NCBI GenBank assembly: GCA_003452735.1
Contig: DMNL01000168.1
Coordinates: 1 to 25,530 of the forward strand
Length of the DNA stretch: 25,530 nucleotides
Source of the DNA: Spirochaetaceae bacterium
Lineage (GTDB): Bacteria > Spirochaetota > Spirochaetia > Treponematales > Rectinemataceae
Reading direction: 5' to 3'
Part shown: positions 6,963 through 15,183 of the stretch, one piece after another
Position numbering within the stretch: the stretch's first letter is position 1
Layout: each line of letters begins with the position of its first letter
Position numbers and translations under genes: made by a program
The notes under the pieces: model-generated
The model's database searches: none
What the model was told of the DNA's origin: nothing
Seen by the model: the letters and a program-made list of their open reading frames with translations, nothing else

Positions 6963-8700
6963 GTGTATTCCATTTGAACAGCTCTCGGCGCCAGGCATGC
7001 TATATGCCTTTAATATAAGAGCGCTTTCGAATATTGGAGAGATTCAAAACATCAAAGTCCCTCCTTTGCCAGAGGGCTATACTCTTATCACCGCTGATCA
7101 GTTGCCATTTAGAAATGAGCTAAAAATCAAGGGCATAAGCCTGCCATTGTTAGCCTCAAAAAAAGTCTCCTATATAGGAGAGGCAGTTGGTCTCATCGTA
7201 GGTCCGGATCCACTAATTGCGGAAGAGCTTGCATTGAAGACAATAGTTGATTGCGAAGGACAGGAATCCAGACTAGACTGGCAGGTATTTTCATCTTCAG
7301 ATATTTCAGCCCGAATTGATTATTCTAAAGAAAATGCAATGGTATCTTCCGAATCCCCCGAATCCTCAGGGGCTGAAGATAGCTTTGAACTGGCTTCCTA
7401 TTTGCGTTTGGAGCCCCGTGAATTTAGCTTTCATAGCGGCTTAGGTGCTTTAGCAGAATGGCAAGATGATAGACTTAAACTAGCATGCCCTACACTATGG
7501 CCTGAGCTTTTACATTCATGTATTGCAGAGCTAATTGGTTCCTCGATTGAGAATATCGAAATCCTGCAATCTAAGATGTATGACAATTCTGACATATATT
7601 TCTGGTACCCTTCTTTGCTTGGAGCCAGAAGCGCAGCAGCTGCTCGGGCTTTGAAAAGGCCTGTAAAGCTCCTTATATCAATTCAACGAGAAAAACGATT
7701 CCTTCCTTGTGTGCATGGTATATCTCTTCATATGAGAACAAAGTGGTCACAATACAAACATAACCTTATGAATGTTGAATGCCGCTTTGCGATTCCTATT
7801 GGAGCCTATTCTGTATTAGATGAGCTTATATTAGAAAAGACTGTGCATCTTGTTGCCGATGCTATACCTAACATTCCTTTAACAATTATTGGCTTTGCGG
7901 TAAGAACCAACACGATTCCTATGGGAGCCATAGACTGTATTTCTTCGTCAGCGATATTTAGCATGCTCGAGACTCATATTGCTCGTGCTGCAAGAAAAAT
8001 GGATTTAGAGTTTCTAGAATTATTGTGTATTACCTTGGGTAAAAGAGATTCGTATTCAGCTATAACCAAGATGCCTGCCAAAAATGAATCTTCTACGGAA
8101 AAAATTGTAAAACCATTATTGGAACATACGGATTTTCATAGAAAATACGCAGCATACGAGCAAATTCATAAAAGAACCCGTGGGGCAAGAGAAGCTAGAA
8201 TACGAGCTATTTCTCTCTCTATCGCTGATCAGAGCCATATCGACTCGTCTTCCATTTCGATGATTACCGATCTAGCGCAAGGAGCTGCAATCCTCGAGGT
8301 CGATTATGATAGCCTCAGATCGATCTTCCGCAATATTCGTCTAGATATATCGATTTATGCCGGTAAAATCCTCTGCCCGTTCAAGACAAAAGGCGCAATT
8401 CGCTCTGCAAGTATCGAGGCTCTCCTTTCATGTATTAGACGAAGCTTTTATCCGGATAAAGATATAAATGATATATATGAATGGATAATTTCCGATAGCA
8501 GAATCAATATAGAACTTGTGAAAGATGAAACGGCAAATTATGCGCTCCCTATCGGAGATCTCGCATATACTCTTGTACTATCATGCTTTCTCGAGGTGAT
8601 GCAGCAATTGAATAGCTCGGAAAGGCTTATATTGCCTCTTAGGCCTACCCCTACTGCTATATCCTCTACAGAGCTTTTGGAGAAAGATGATGAACATTGA
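6949..8700 (+). CDS. Degenerate xanthine-dehydrogenase-like large (molybdenum) subunit
   Basis: A 583-residue protein resembling the molybdopterin-binding subunit of xanthine dehydrogenase/aldehyde oxidase enzymes but much shortened (family about 700-780). Recognisable parts are YIGEAVGLIVG (75-85) in the a/b hammerhead domain, RALKRPVKLLISIQREKRF (233-251), GAY (285-287), RTNTIPMGA (319-327) and a late QGAAILEVDYD segment. The GGGFGGK-type and FRGFG-type cofactor motifs are not seen at their expected places, and the region that normally carries GxGQG and much of the C-terminal Moco domain is absent. The ATG at 6949 has AAGG 8 bases upstream and fits the family start; a longer frame to 6898 lies inside the NusG-like gene. 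Probably not a normal molybdenum enzyme. Confidence 0.7.
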   Translation: MTINECIPFEQLSAPGMLYAFNIRALSNIGEIQNIKVPPLPEGYTLITADQLPFRNELKIKGISLPLLASKKVSYIGEAVGLIVGPDPLIAEELALKTIVDCEGQESRLDWQVFSSSDISARIDYSKENAMVSSESPESSGAEDSFELASYLRLEPREFSFHSGLGALAEWQDDRLKLACPTLWPELLHSCIAELIGSSIENIEILQSKMYDNSDIYFWYPSLLGARSAAAARALKRPVKLLISIQREKRFLPCVHGISLHMRTKWSQYKHNLMNVECRFAIPIGAYSVLDELILEKTVHLVADAIPNIPLTIIGFAVRTNTIPMGAIDCISSSAIFSMLETHIARAARKMDLEFLELLCITLGKRDSYSAITKMPAKNESSTEKIVKPLLEHTDFHRKYAAYEQIHKRTRGAREARIRAISLSIADQSHIDSSSISMITDLAQGAAILEVDYDSLRSIFRNIRLDISIYAGKILCPFKTKGAIRSASIEALLSCIRRSFYPDKDINDIYEWIISDSRINIELVKDETANYALPIGDLAYTLVLSCFLEVMQQLNSSERLILPLRPTPTAISSTELLEKDDEH

Positions 8701-9169
8701 ATTTACTTTGAATGGCAATTTGCAGAGAATCACAATCACTAGCGTCGAGAGAGCTTTCGATGTGCTTATTAATCAATGTGGCATAAAAAGTTTCTCTGAG
8801 ATCAGTCCTGATAGGGATTGCAGCAATTGCCTTATTCTATATGATGGCAAACCTGTATGCAGCTATATTCTGCCTGCCTTCCTTCTGCGGGAACAGCATG
8901 TAGAAACAATCGAATATTTTGCTAAGAGCAAGGAATATGACCTTCTATCTGCAGAGCTCGAAAAGGAAGGTCTATTGTCCTGCACTTACTGCAACAATTC
9001 GCTGATGCTTGTAGCAATGGAGTTGGTCCATAGATCCTTGACTCCTTCGTTGTATGAAATATCAGACATCCTGGCTAGCTTGCATTGCCAATGTATTGAT
9101 CCTAGAGCCTTTGCTAATACACTATTAAAATTAATACAACAATTGGCTATAGCGAGAAAATTGCCATGA
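8690..9169 (+). CDS. Degenerate [2Fe-2S] small subunit, xanthine-dehydrogenase-like
   Basis: A 159-residue counterpart of the two-cluster iron-sulphur subunit of xanthine dehydrogenases. It has the ferredoxin-like N-terminus NIEFTLNGN, a CSNCLILYDGKPVCSY segment (family CGACTVLxDGxxVxSC), HVETIE, the pair C98/C101 (family QCGxCTPG) and C133/C135 (family CRCTG). The four cysteines of the helical-domain cluster are kept. In the plant-ferredoxin-type cluster the first cysteine position is S39 and the last is shifted (C57 instead of about 59), so that cluster may be lost or altered. The ATG at 8690 has GGAG 7 bases upstream; an ATG at 8687 is also possible. It overlaps its neighbours on both sides. 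Confidence 0.75.
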   Translation: MNIEFTLNGNLQRITITSVERAFDVLINQCGIKSFSEISPDRDCSNCLILYDGKPVCSYILPAFLLREQHVETIEYFAKSKEYDLLSAELEKEGLLSCTYCNNSLMLVAMELVHRSLTPSLYEISDILASLHCQCIDPRAFANTLLKLIQQLAIARKLP

Positions 9170-10002
9170 ACCTTAGCGAAATCTACTACCCGCATAGTGT
9201 TCAAGAACTCATAGTCATCATGGAGAGACAAAAGAATATACAGATAGTAGCTGGCGCAACAAGCTTCGGATATATTCAAGAACCACGCTATCTATCTTTC
9301 GAGCCTTCTATCGCGTGTATCAGAAATGTACCTGAACTAAAAACCATCCATAAAACTGAACGTATGATATCTTTCGGGGCAGCATGTTCTCTAAGCGAGC
9401 TCGAATCCGTATATCCCTTCGAAAAGAATCCTGCCAGAGAAGTCCTGCGAGCAACGGCAAACTCCGCGGTACGCAACATTGCAACGATTGGCGGGCATCT
9501 TATGTATCAAAAGAGATTCCTTGCTCTATGGCCTCTATTGGCATGCCTAGATACGGAACTGGAGTTCAAAGGGCCATCAGGAACAAGCATCAAAAATATC
9601 TGGTACCTGACTAATGAAGAGGGCTTGCCGACTCTGGAGTCGAGAAGAATACTTACAAGAATTCGAATCCCGCTTCAATCTATCGATTACCTTTTTATTA
9701 GGAGGACTGGTGGAGGGATTTTCCCGGATGGAGATGGCGCATACTTGGTTTCTGCATGTTCCATCGAACGAAACTCGATTTCTAACTTTAAGTTAGTTAT
9801 AGCTGGACAGCGTGCATACCGAGACTATGATGCTGAACAGAAAATTGTCTCTTCTCCCTATCCTTTGACAGAACGCGTTTTTCAGTCTGCCCTTAGAATG
9901 TATAGCGAAAGTCTTCTTCGTACTAACTTTTGGAATACAGAGCTTTTCGTACCATTAATATCCCAAGCACTCGATAACCTTCAACGATCAAGTATATTAT
10001 AG
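9166..10002 (+). CDS. FAD-binding subunit, xanthine-dehydrogenase-like
   Basis: A 278-residue protein like the FAD subunit of molybdopterin dehydrogenases. It has AGATSFGY (29-36, family AGGTDL), ISFGAACSLSEL (68-79, family IGA.ttl.el) and VRNIATIGGH (102-111, family IRNxATIGGN), the last two being the FAD-binding loops. The Asp usually found shortly after, in DxxP, appears to be replaced (LALWP). The C-terminal CO-dehydrogenase flavoprotein domain is present. The start overlaps the stop of the FeS gene as ATGA, implying coupled translation. Of the three subunits this is the least degenerate, and it may still bind FAD. Confidence 0.82.
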   Translation: MNLSEIYYPHSVQELIVIMERQKNIQIVAGATSFGYIQEPRYLSFEPSIACIRNVPELKTIHKTERMISFGAACSLSELESVYPFEKNPAREVLRATANSAVRNIATIGGHLMYQKRFLALWPLLACLDTELEFKGPSGTSIKNIWYLTNEEGLPTLESRRILTRIRIPLQSIDYLFIRRTGGGIFPDGDGAYLVSACSIERNSISNFKLVIAGQRAYRDYDAEQKIVSSPYPLTERVFQSALRMYSESLLRTNFWNTELFVPLISQALDNLQRSSIL

Positions 10003-10025
10003 CTAAAGACTAAATGAGAGATATC

Positions 10026-10832
10026 ATGTCAGAGACTGAAAAAAGCAGCAGTACCCTTTATCTTATACCAGCCCCTTTATGGCCTTATTCACCTGAAAAT
10101 TGGATGCCTTGCCAGCTCATGAATATGATAGCTCCAAATGTTCTTACTTTAATGAGAAAGGTTCCATATTTTGTAGTGGAATCACAGAAAACAGCTGAGC
10201 GTCTTCTATCAAGATTGCTTTCGCCTGAGCAATTCTCTAAGGTCCATTTTTTTATTTTAAGCGAACACTCGGAAGCTCAGGATCTTAAAGCCCCAATTGA
10301 TGCACTGAAAAGCGGTTATGACTGCGCCATCCTTTCTGAGGCAGGGCTTCCTTGTATAGCCGATCCAGGCGCAGCGCTTGTGTATCTAGCACATGAGGAA
10401 CGGTTGCGGGTTGTCCCAATTGGAGGCGATAGCTCCTTGCTCCTAGCCCTTGCTGCTTCTGGTCTCAATGGCCAACGATTCTGTTTTCTTGGCTACATGC
10501 CAATCCAAAGCGAAGAGCTTAAAAAAGAGCTGGCTCGTGAAGGCAAAGCAGCCATGCACGATGAAGCAGCAAGAATCTTTATCGAGACTCCATATCGTAA
10601 TGCAAAGACATTGAAGGCTTGTATTGAAGCACTGCCTGAGAATATCTATCTCTGCGTTGCATATGATCTAGGAACCAATCAGCCTCTAATAAGGTCGATG
10701 TCTGTTGCTTCTTGGCGGAAGGAAGCCTTTATCTTGCCAGAACAACCAGCTGTGTTCTGCTTTGGCTTACCCATGAATCTTGGCAAGAAGCTGCTTCAAC
10801 CGGCTAGAAGGGAAAGACGCTCCCTGAGATAG
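10026..10832 (+). CDS. RsmI-family (tetrapyrrole-methylase fold) SAM-dependent methyltransferase
   Basis: A 268-residue methyltransferase of the fold shared by RsmI, which 2'-O-methylates C1402 of 16S rRNA, and the precorrin methylases. It has LYLIPAPLWP near the N-terminus, SEAGLPCIADPG at 104-115 (RsmI: SDAGTPLISDPG) and VVPIGGDSSLLLALAASGL, which form the SAM site. It resembles the RsmI paralogues common in Bacteroidetes and spirochaetes rather than RsmI itself, so the substrate is unknown. I chose the ATG at 10026 because GAGAG lies 5 bases before it; the ATG at 10014 has no binding site. It starts 23 bases after the FAD-like gene. Its last 37 bases overlap the end of mfd on the other strand. 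Confidence 0.82.
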   Translation: MSETEKSSSTLYLIPAPLWPYSPENWMPCQLMNMIAPNVLTLMRKVPYFVVESQKTAERLLSRLLSPEQFSKVHFFILSEHSEAQDLKAPIDALKSGYDCAILSEAGLPCIADPGAALVYLAHEERLRVVPIGGDSSLLLALAASGLNGQRFCFLGYMPIQSEELKKELAREGKAAMHDEAARIFIETPYRNAKTLKACIEALPENIYLCVAYDLGTNQPLIRSMSVASWRKEAFILPEQPAVFCFGLPMNLGKKLLQPARRERRSLR

Positions 10833-13800
10833 GCACTTTTCTCCTTTAGGCCAATTGCTCTTGTCTGAATCTGAATAGCATTTGGTTTTTCTGGTGATAG
10901 ACGGATTGTGCCTGCAGATTCACGTATGAGTCTCAGAATCTTCTCAACAGAAATCTTCGAAACCTTTGAAAACTCTACGGTAACGATTCCTGCCCGCTCT
11001 TGCAGCCGCCCTATAGAGAGTCTTCTGCATAGCAGTCTCATTTCCGCAAGCGAAAGCAGAGAGAGAGCCTCGTCTGGGAGTGGACCAAAGCGTTCCTCAA
11101 GTTCCTCATGGAGAGAATCTATCTCTTCTTGTGTCCTAATAGAGGCAATACGCTTATAGATTTCCATTTTGATCATTGGAACCGAGATATAGCTGTCTGG
11201 TATAAAACCTGAATACTCGAGTTCAAGATAGGGTTCTTCTTCCTCTTCCGCAATGCCAGAAAGCCTAGATACCGCCTCATCTAGCAATTTTAGATATAAA
11301 TCGAAGCCAACCGCATAGATATTTCCCGATTGCTCGCGTCCTAGAAGATTCCCCGCTCCACGCACTTCTAGGTCCTTCATGGCAATTTTGAAGCCAGAGC
11401 CAAGCTCAGTAAAATCGGATATTATCTGAAGTCGTTTCATCGCAATTTCGCTGAGAGCCCTTTTATCTGGGTAGAGAAGATAGGCATAGGCTTGTCTATC
11501 GGATCTTCCTACCCTGCCTTTCAGTTGATAAAGCTGAGAAATACCATAACTATCCGATCTATCAATAATTATAGTGTTGACATTTGGTATATCGATGCCA
11601 TTCTCTATGATAGTAGTAGAAACAAGGACATGGAATGCTCCATGAATAAAGCGATGCATTATCGATTCCAAATCTTTGCCATCGAGCTTTCCGTGGGCAC
11701 TCTCTACTAGAGCTTCAGGGACGAGTTGTCGGATAAAGTACTCTACCTCCGGTAGCGTCTCTATGCGATTGTGGAGATAAAATATCTGACCACCTCTAGC
11801 TATTTCATTTCTTATTGCACGAGCGACGAGTTCAGGAGAAAATTCCTCTACAAAAGTCTGAATTGGCTGCCTCTCCAGCGGAGGCGTCTGTAGAACAGAC
11901 ATGTCTCTAATCTTGAGGAGCGACATATGAAGGGTACGAGGAATTGGAGTAGCTGTCAAAGTGAGACAGTCTATTCCGACTTTCATCTCCTTTAGCCGCT
12001 CCTTATCTTTTACCCCAAAGCGCTGTTCCTCGTCGACGACAAGCAGCCCTAGATCCTTGAAATGGACATCATTTTGCAGAATCCTATGAGTTCCAATTAC
12101 CATGTCGATGCTTCCATCAGCCAATCCCTTGATAATAGAATTCTGTGTTTTTCTATCGACCAATCGTGAAAGCAATGCTACTTTTATTGGGAAATCTCCA
12201 ATTCGCTCGAGAAAGTTCTCGAAATGCTGTTCTGCTAAAATCGTGGTAGGAGCCAGGAATGCAACCTGTTTGCCTGCTGTGATGGCCTTGAAACATGCCC
12301 GCATTGCAATCTCTGTCTTACCAAAGCCCACATCGCCGCATACTAATCTATCCATAGGCTTTGGGCTCTCCATATCGTGCTTTACCTCTTCAATACATTT
12401 TAGCTGATCTTCGGTTTCTTCGTATGGGAATGTTGCTTCAAATTGGATCTGCCATTCGTTATCGGAAGGAAACGCAAAGCCATGCGCGGATTTTCTACGA
12501 GCGTAAATCCTGATAAGCCGTTCTGCTAGCTCCTCCACCGATTTGCTGACTCTTTTTTTTCTGTTTTCCCAAACCTTTGATCCAACCGAATCGAGATGCG
12601 GAGCCTCCCCTTCATTGCCGATATATCGTTGCACGAGGTTAGCTTGTTCGATAGGCACGAAGACTTTTTCATCGGCTGCATACTCGATGCAAATGTAATC
12701 TCGCTCGAGACCAAGGACTATTAGGCGCTCTATACCTATGAACTTGCCTATGCCATAGTTTGTATGAACTACATAATCGCCTGGCGTAAGTTCTATAAAG
12801 CTTTCGATTACAGAGCTCTTCGTCTTGGCAATAGAGCGAGGCACATGTTTCCGCCTGCCAAAAAGCTCATGCTCGGCGAGTACTCGCAATCTGAGCGATG
12901 GTATAGTAAAACCAGCAGAAATAGGTCCTGTAGATATAATGATAGAATCATCCTGAATGAGTGAACTAATTCGTTCTGCCTGTGGCTCAGTAGAAGCAAT
13001 TATCCATGTCTTATAGTCTTCTTTTTTGAAACCAGACAACTCTTCTTTGAAGAGCCTTATATTCCCAAAATAAGAGTGTTGTGGCTCTGCTTCCAAAGAT
13101 ATTCGCTCTACAGAGCCATCGATTCCTTTCAATGCATGGCAGTACAGCACAGACGAGGTAACAGCAGATAGTCCATCTAGGTTTATATGAATCTTATGCG
13201 GCGGTGGCACAAGCATTTCCCGAAGTGCAATCCGATACATTGAGGCATATTCTTTCCTTAGCGTTTCGGAAATTGCATCGATGCGTTCGCTGGCTACTAG
13301 CACAAGCATTGCCTTATTGTCGAGATAATCCATTAGGTTATTTATCCTGTCAAATGCAAGCGGAAACCAAAGTTCTTCGCCTAGCATTTCTTTTCCACTG
13401 TCAAGATTCTCAATAATCTGCCTAATACGAGGATCAGTCCGCACGAAATCTGAAGCATTATTCTGAAGCTGAGCAATCTCAGCCTTACCCCATAAGAGTT
13501 CTTTTAGAGGTCTCACATGGATTTGAGTAATCTGCTCACGCCCTGTTTGGGTCTCAGGATCGAAGCGGACTATTCTTTCGATACGATCATAGTCAAAATG
13601 GATACGGACCGCGTATTCATATCCAGGCATATAGATATCGAGCACTTCACCTCGCACGGCATATTCGCCTGGTAGGCTGACAGAAGGCACCCTCAAGTAT
13701 CCAAGTTCCGCCAGTTTGCTCGATATGGCGATGGGTTCGAAATCTGCCCCAATTCTCAATGGCAGGATATGATTCCTAGTGTATTCAGGTGGTGGAACTG

Positions 13801-14206
13801 GAATCGCAAGAGTGCGCGCTGAAACAGTAGCAATTTCAAAATCGCCTTCTGCAAGTCTTGCAAGTGCAGAGGCCCTTTCTCTAAACATGCGAGAACGTGG
13901 AGGAAGTGCCCTATAAGGGGCTCCAAACCATAAGGGAAAATCTAGAAGATCAACACCTGTAAGTGCGAGATCCTGAGAAAACTCTTCTGTTTCATGATCT
14001 GAGGGAAGAACTACAAGGCATTTTCTTTTGGTCCGCCTTACTAAAGAAGCAAGAGACAGAGCAAGCAAGGAATTCTCCGAATTCTGAATATGAATAGGAA
14101 AGGAGTCCTGCTCTACTAGCTTTTGGATTTTTCCCAATGCTGGATTTTTAGATATCTTTTCGAATAGCGCTTGCAGATTGTCTTTTTTCATCGTATGCTG
14201 TGTCAT
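10796..14206 (-). CDS. mfd: Transcription-repair coupling factor Mfd
   Basis: An ATP-driven translocase that removes RNA polymerase stalled at DNA damage and recruits UvrA. The 1136-residue length is normal. Domains in order are: a UvrB-like N-terminal module (PYRALPPRSRMFRERASAL, VPSVSLPGEYAVRGEVLDIY); the CarD-like RNA polymerase interaction domain GDYVVHTNYGIGKFIGIERL at about 474; the helicase motor with Walker A GDVGFGKTE near 622-630 and motif II DEEQRFGV near 723; and the C-terminal domain that masks the UvrA site. The ATG at 14206 lacks a Shine-Dalgarno sequence; an in-frame ATG at 14191 is an alternative. A TATACT lies 14 bases ahead of the first. Convergent with the methyltransferase, overlapping it by 37 bases. 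Confidence 0.96.
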   Translation of the reverse strand: MTQHTMKKDNLQALFEKISKNPALGKIQKLVEQDSFPIHIQNSENSLLALSLASLVRRTKRKCLVVLPSDHETEEFSQDLALTGVDLLDFPLWFGAPYRALPPRSRMFRERASALARLAEGDFEIATVSARTLAIPVPPPEYTRNHILPLRIGADFEPIAISSKLAELGYLRVPSVSLPGEYAVRGEVLDIYMPGYEYAVRIHFDYDRIERIVRFDPETQTGREQITQIHVRPLKELLWGKAEIAQLQNNASDFVRTDPRIRQIIENLDSGKEMLGEELWFPLAFDRINNLMDYLDNKAMLVLVASERIDAISETLRKEYASMYRIALREMLVPPPHKIHINLDGLSAVTSSVLYCHALKGIDGSVERISLEAEPQHSYFGNIRLFKEELSGFKKEDYKTWIIASTEPQAERISSLIQDDSIIISTGPISAGFTIPSLRLRVLAEHELFGRRKHVPRSIAKTKSSVIESFIELTPGDYVVHTNYGIGKFIGIERLIVLGLERDYICIEYAADEKVFVPIEQANLVQRYIGNEGEAPHLDSVGSKVWENRKKRVSKSVEELAERLIRIYARRKSAHGFAFPSDNEWQIQFEATFPYEETEDQLKCIEEVKHDMESPKPMDRLVCGDVGFGKTEIAMRACFKAITAGKQVAFLAPTTILAEQHFENFLERIGDFPIKVALLSRLVDRKTQNSIIKGLADGSIDMVIGTHRILQNDVHFKDLGLLVVDEEQRFGVKDKERLKEMKVGIDCLTLTATPIPRTLHMSLLKIRDMSVLQTPPLERQPIQTFVEEFSPELVARAIRNEIARGGQIFYLHNRIETLPEVEYFIRQLVPEALVESAHGKLDGKDLESIMHRFIHGAFHVLVSTTIIENGIDIPNVNTIIIDRSDSYGISQLYQLKGRVGRSDRQAYAYLLYPDKRALSEIAMKRLQIISDFTELGSGFKIAMKDLEVRGAGNLLGREQSGNIYAVGFDLYLKLLDEAVSRLSGIAEEEEEPYLELEYSGFIPDSYISVPMIKMEIYKRIASIRTQEEIDSLHEELEERFGPLPDEALSLLSLAEMRLLCRRLSIGRLQERAGIVTVEFSKVSKISVEKILRLIRESAGTIRLSPEKPNAIQIQTRAIGLKEKSAYLRERLSLLAG

Positions 14207-14271
14207 TGAAGATAGTTAGGAGTATAGCCTTTTTAGCGAGTTTTATCTATGGGTGCTAAAATTACGATACC

Positions 14272-14673
14272 ATGTTAGTATTAGTTCTTATCGAAGAAAA
14301 ATCGATTGCCAACGTTGTCCTTAGGCAATTAAATCATAAGGATATTGCCTCTATAGCTTATCGCGATCCTCTGCGAGTATTAGACCATCTTACTGAGCTT
14401 AATCCTGAGGCAGTCATCATTCGAGGAAAAGATTTCCCCTTACATCAACAGTTGCTTGCAGCGCTAGTCCGCTTTTATGCACCGCTGAAAGGCTGCAAAA
14501 TGATTGTCCTTGGGAGAGGCATTCCTGATTTCCCCCCATGTATCTGTATCGCCGAAGAACAATTCCTAAGAGAACCCTCTATTATTACAAATGAAATACT
14601 AAAAACCCACCATATCGATTCTAAGACTGGCAGCAGGCTAGTTGCAAAAGCACAGCGTACGATGAAACTTTGA
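14272..14673 (+). CDS. Small protein, possible pseudo-receiver domain
   Basis: A 133-residue protein that I do not recognise as a named family. The pattern of predicted strands and helices (VLVLIEEKSIANVVLRQL, then LNPEAVIIRGKDFP, then CKMIVLGRGIP) resembles a CheY-like receiver domain. The strand that should end in the phospho-accepting Asp reads VIIRGKDFP, with no Asp at the expected place, so if it is a receiver it is not phosphorylated in the usual way. It starts 65 bases from the divergent mfd and has no clear ribosome binding site. It is followed by the arsR-type gene after about 110 bases, which has its own promoter. Codon use looks like that of the neighbours. Confidence 0.6.
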   Translation: MLVLVLIEEKSIANVVLRQLNHKDIASIAYRDPLRVLDHLTELNPEAVIIRGKDFPLHQQLLAALVRFYAPLKGCKMIVLGRGIPDFPPCICIAEEQFLREPSIITNEILKTHHIDSKTGSRLVAKAQRTMKL

Positions 14674-14715
14674 ATAAAATCGGCAGAACCCAGAAATCTA
14701 GCTAGCCTATTCTGG

Positions 14716-14728
14716 ATGCAATTTGCAT
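14716..14728. promoter_or_regulatory. Perfect 13-base palindrome upstream of the ArsR-family gene
   Basis: ATGCAATTTGCAT has 6-base arms around a central base. It lies 16 bases upstream of the -35 of the arsR-type promoter and just after the preceding gene. A dimeric winged-helix regulator could bind it, but no second copy was found in the window, so an operator role is a guess. Confidence 0.3.
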
Positions 14729-14744
14729 TATCAGCTTTATCAAC

Positions 14745-14773
14745 TTGAGTTTTTATAATAATTGCTATATAAT
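14745..14773 (+). promoter_or_regulatory. Promoter of the ArsR-family gene
   Basis: TTGAGT (14745-14750), a 17-base spacer and a consensus TATAAT (14768-14773). Nine bases separate the -10 from the ATG at 14783, so the 5' leader would be only about 2-4 bases. The promoter also rules out the longer reading frame that starts at the TTG at 14762, inside the promoter. Confidence 0.75.
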
Positions 14774-14782
14774 ATAGACATT

Positions 14783-15130
14783 ATGAACCAGACCACAAAA
14801 ACATGCTATGAAGAAAAACTTGAGCCTTATGCACAAAAGTTCAAGGCAATCGGACATCCTATTCGTTTGAAGATTCTTTGCCTCATTGCCGATCAAGAAG
14901 TACCTTGTGTTGGTGATATCTGGCGCTGTCTCGATCAACCACAGCCAGTAGTATCTCAGCACCTCGCAATTCTAAAACACTATGGAATCGTTACTTCCGA
15001 AGTAAAGAAAACGCGTCGCATCTATTCTATCTCTGATCCATTTATCAAGAATCTAATCGATGCGATGATCTGTCAAATCAAAGCAGAATCGAATTCTTCC
15101 TCAGAAAAAATGGCAGAAAAAAGCGAATGA
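14783..15130 (+). CDS. ArsR/SmtB-family transcriptional regulator
   Basis: A 115-residue winged-helix repressor-type protein. The N-terminal helix FKAIGHPIRLKILCLIADQE (20-39) and the recognition helix QPQPVVSQHLAILKHYGIV (52-70) followed by the wing RRIYSIS are typical of ArsR/SmtB proteins. Cysteines at 8, 33, 42, 49 and 97 are possible ligands: C42 sits in the helix where arsenic sensors have CxC, but the second cysteine of that pair is Gly and another lies at 49, so the ligand cannot be stated. The gene has a strong promoter and an almost leaderless start. It stands alone, convergent with ispG 53 bases away, with no transporter beside it in the window. Confidence 0.9.
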   Translation: MNQTTKTCYEEKLEPYAQKFKAIGHPIRLKILCLIADQEVPCVGDIWRCLDQPQPVVSQHLAILKHYGIVTSEVKKTRRIYSISDPFIKNLIDAMICQIKAESNSSSEKMAEKSE

Positions 15131-15183
15131 CTCGAAGAAAATAGCATATACAGCACAGCTTTGGCCTACAACAGCATTGGTGC

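Noticed and set aside
15147..15177. AGCAC/GTGCT hairpin between arsR and ispG as a bidirectional terminator
   Set aside because: Only five base pairs with a loop of more than 20 bases and no T-run.
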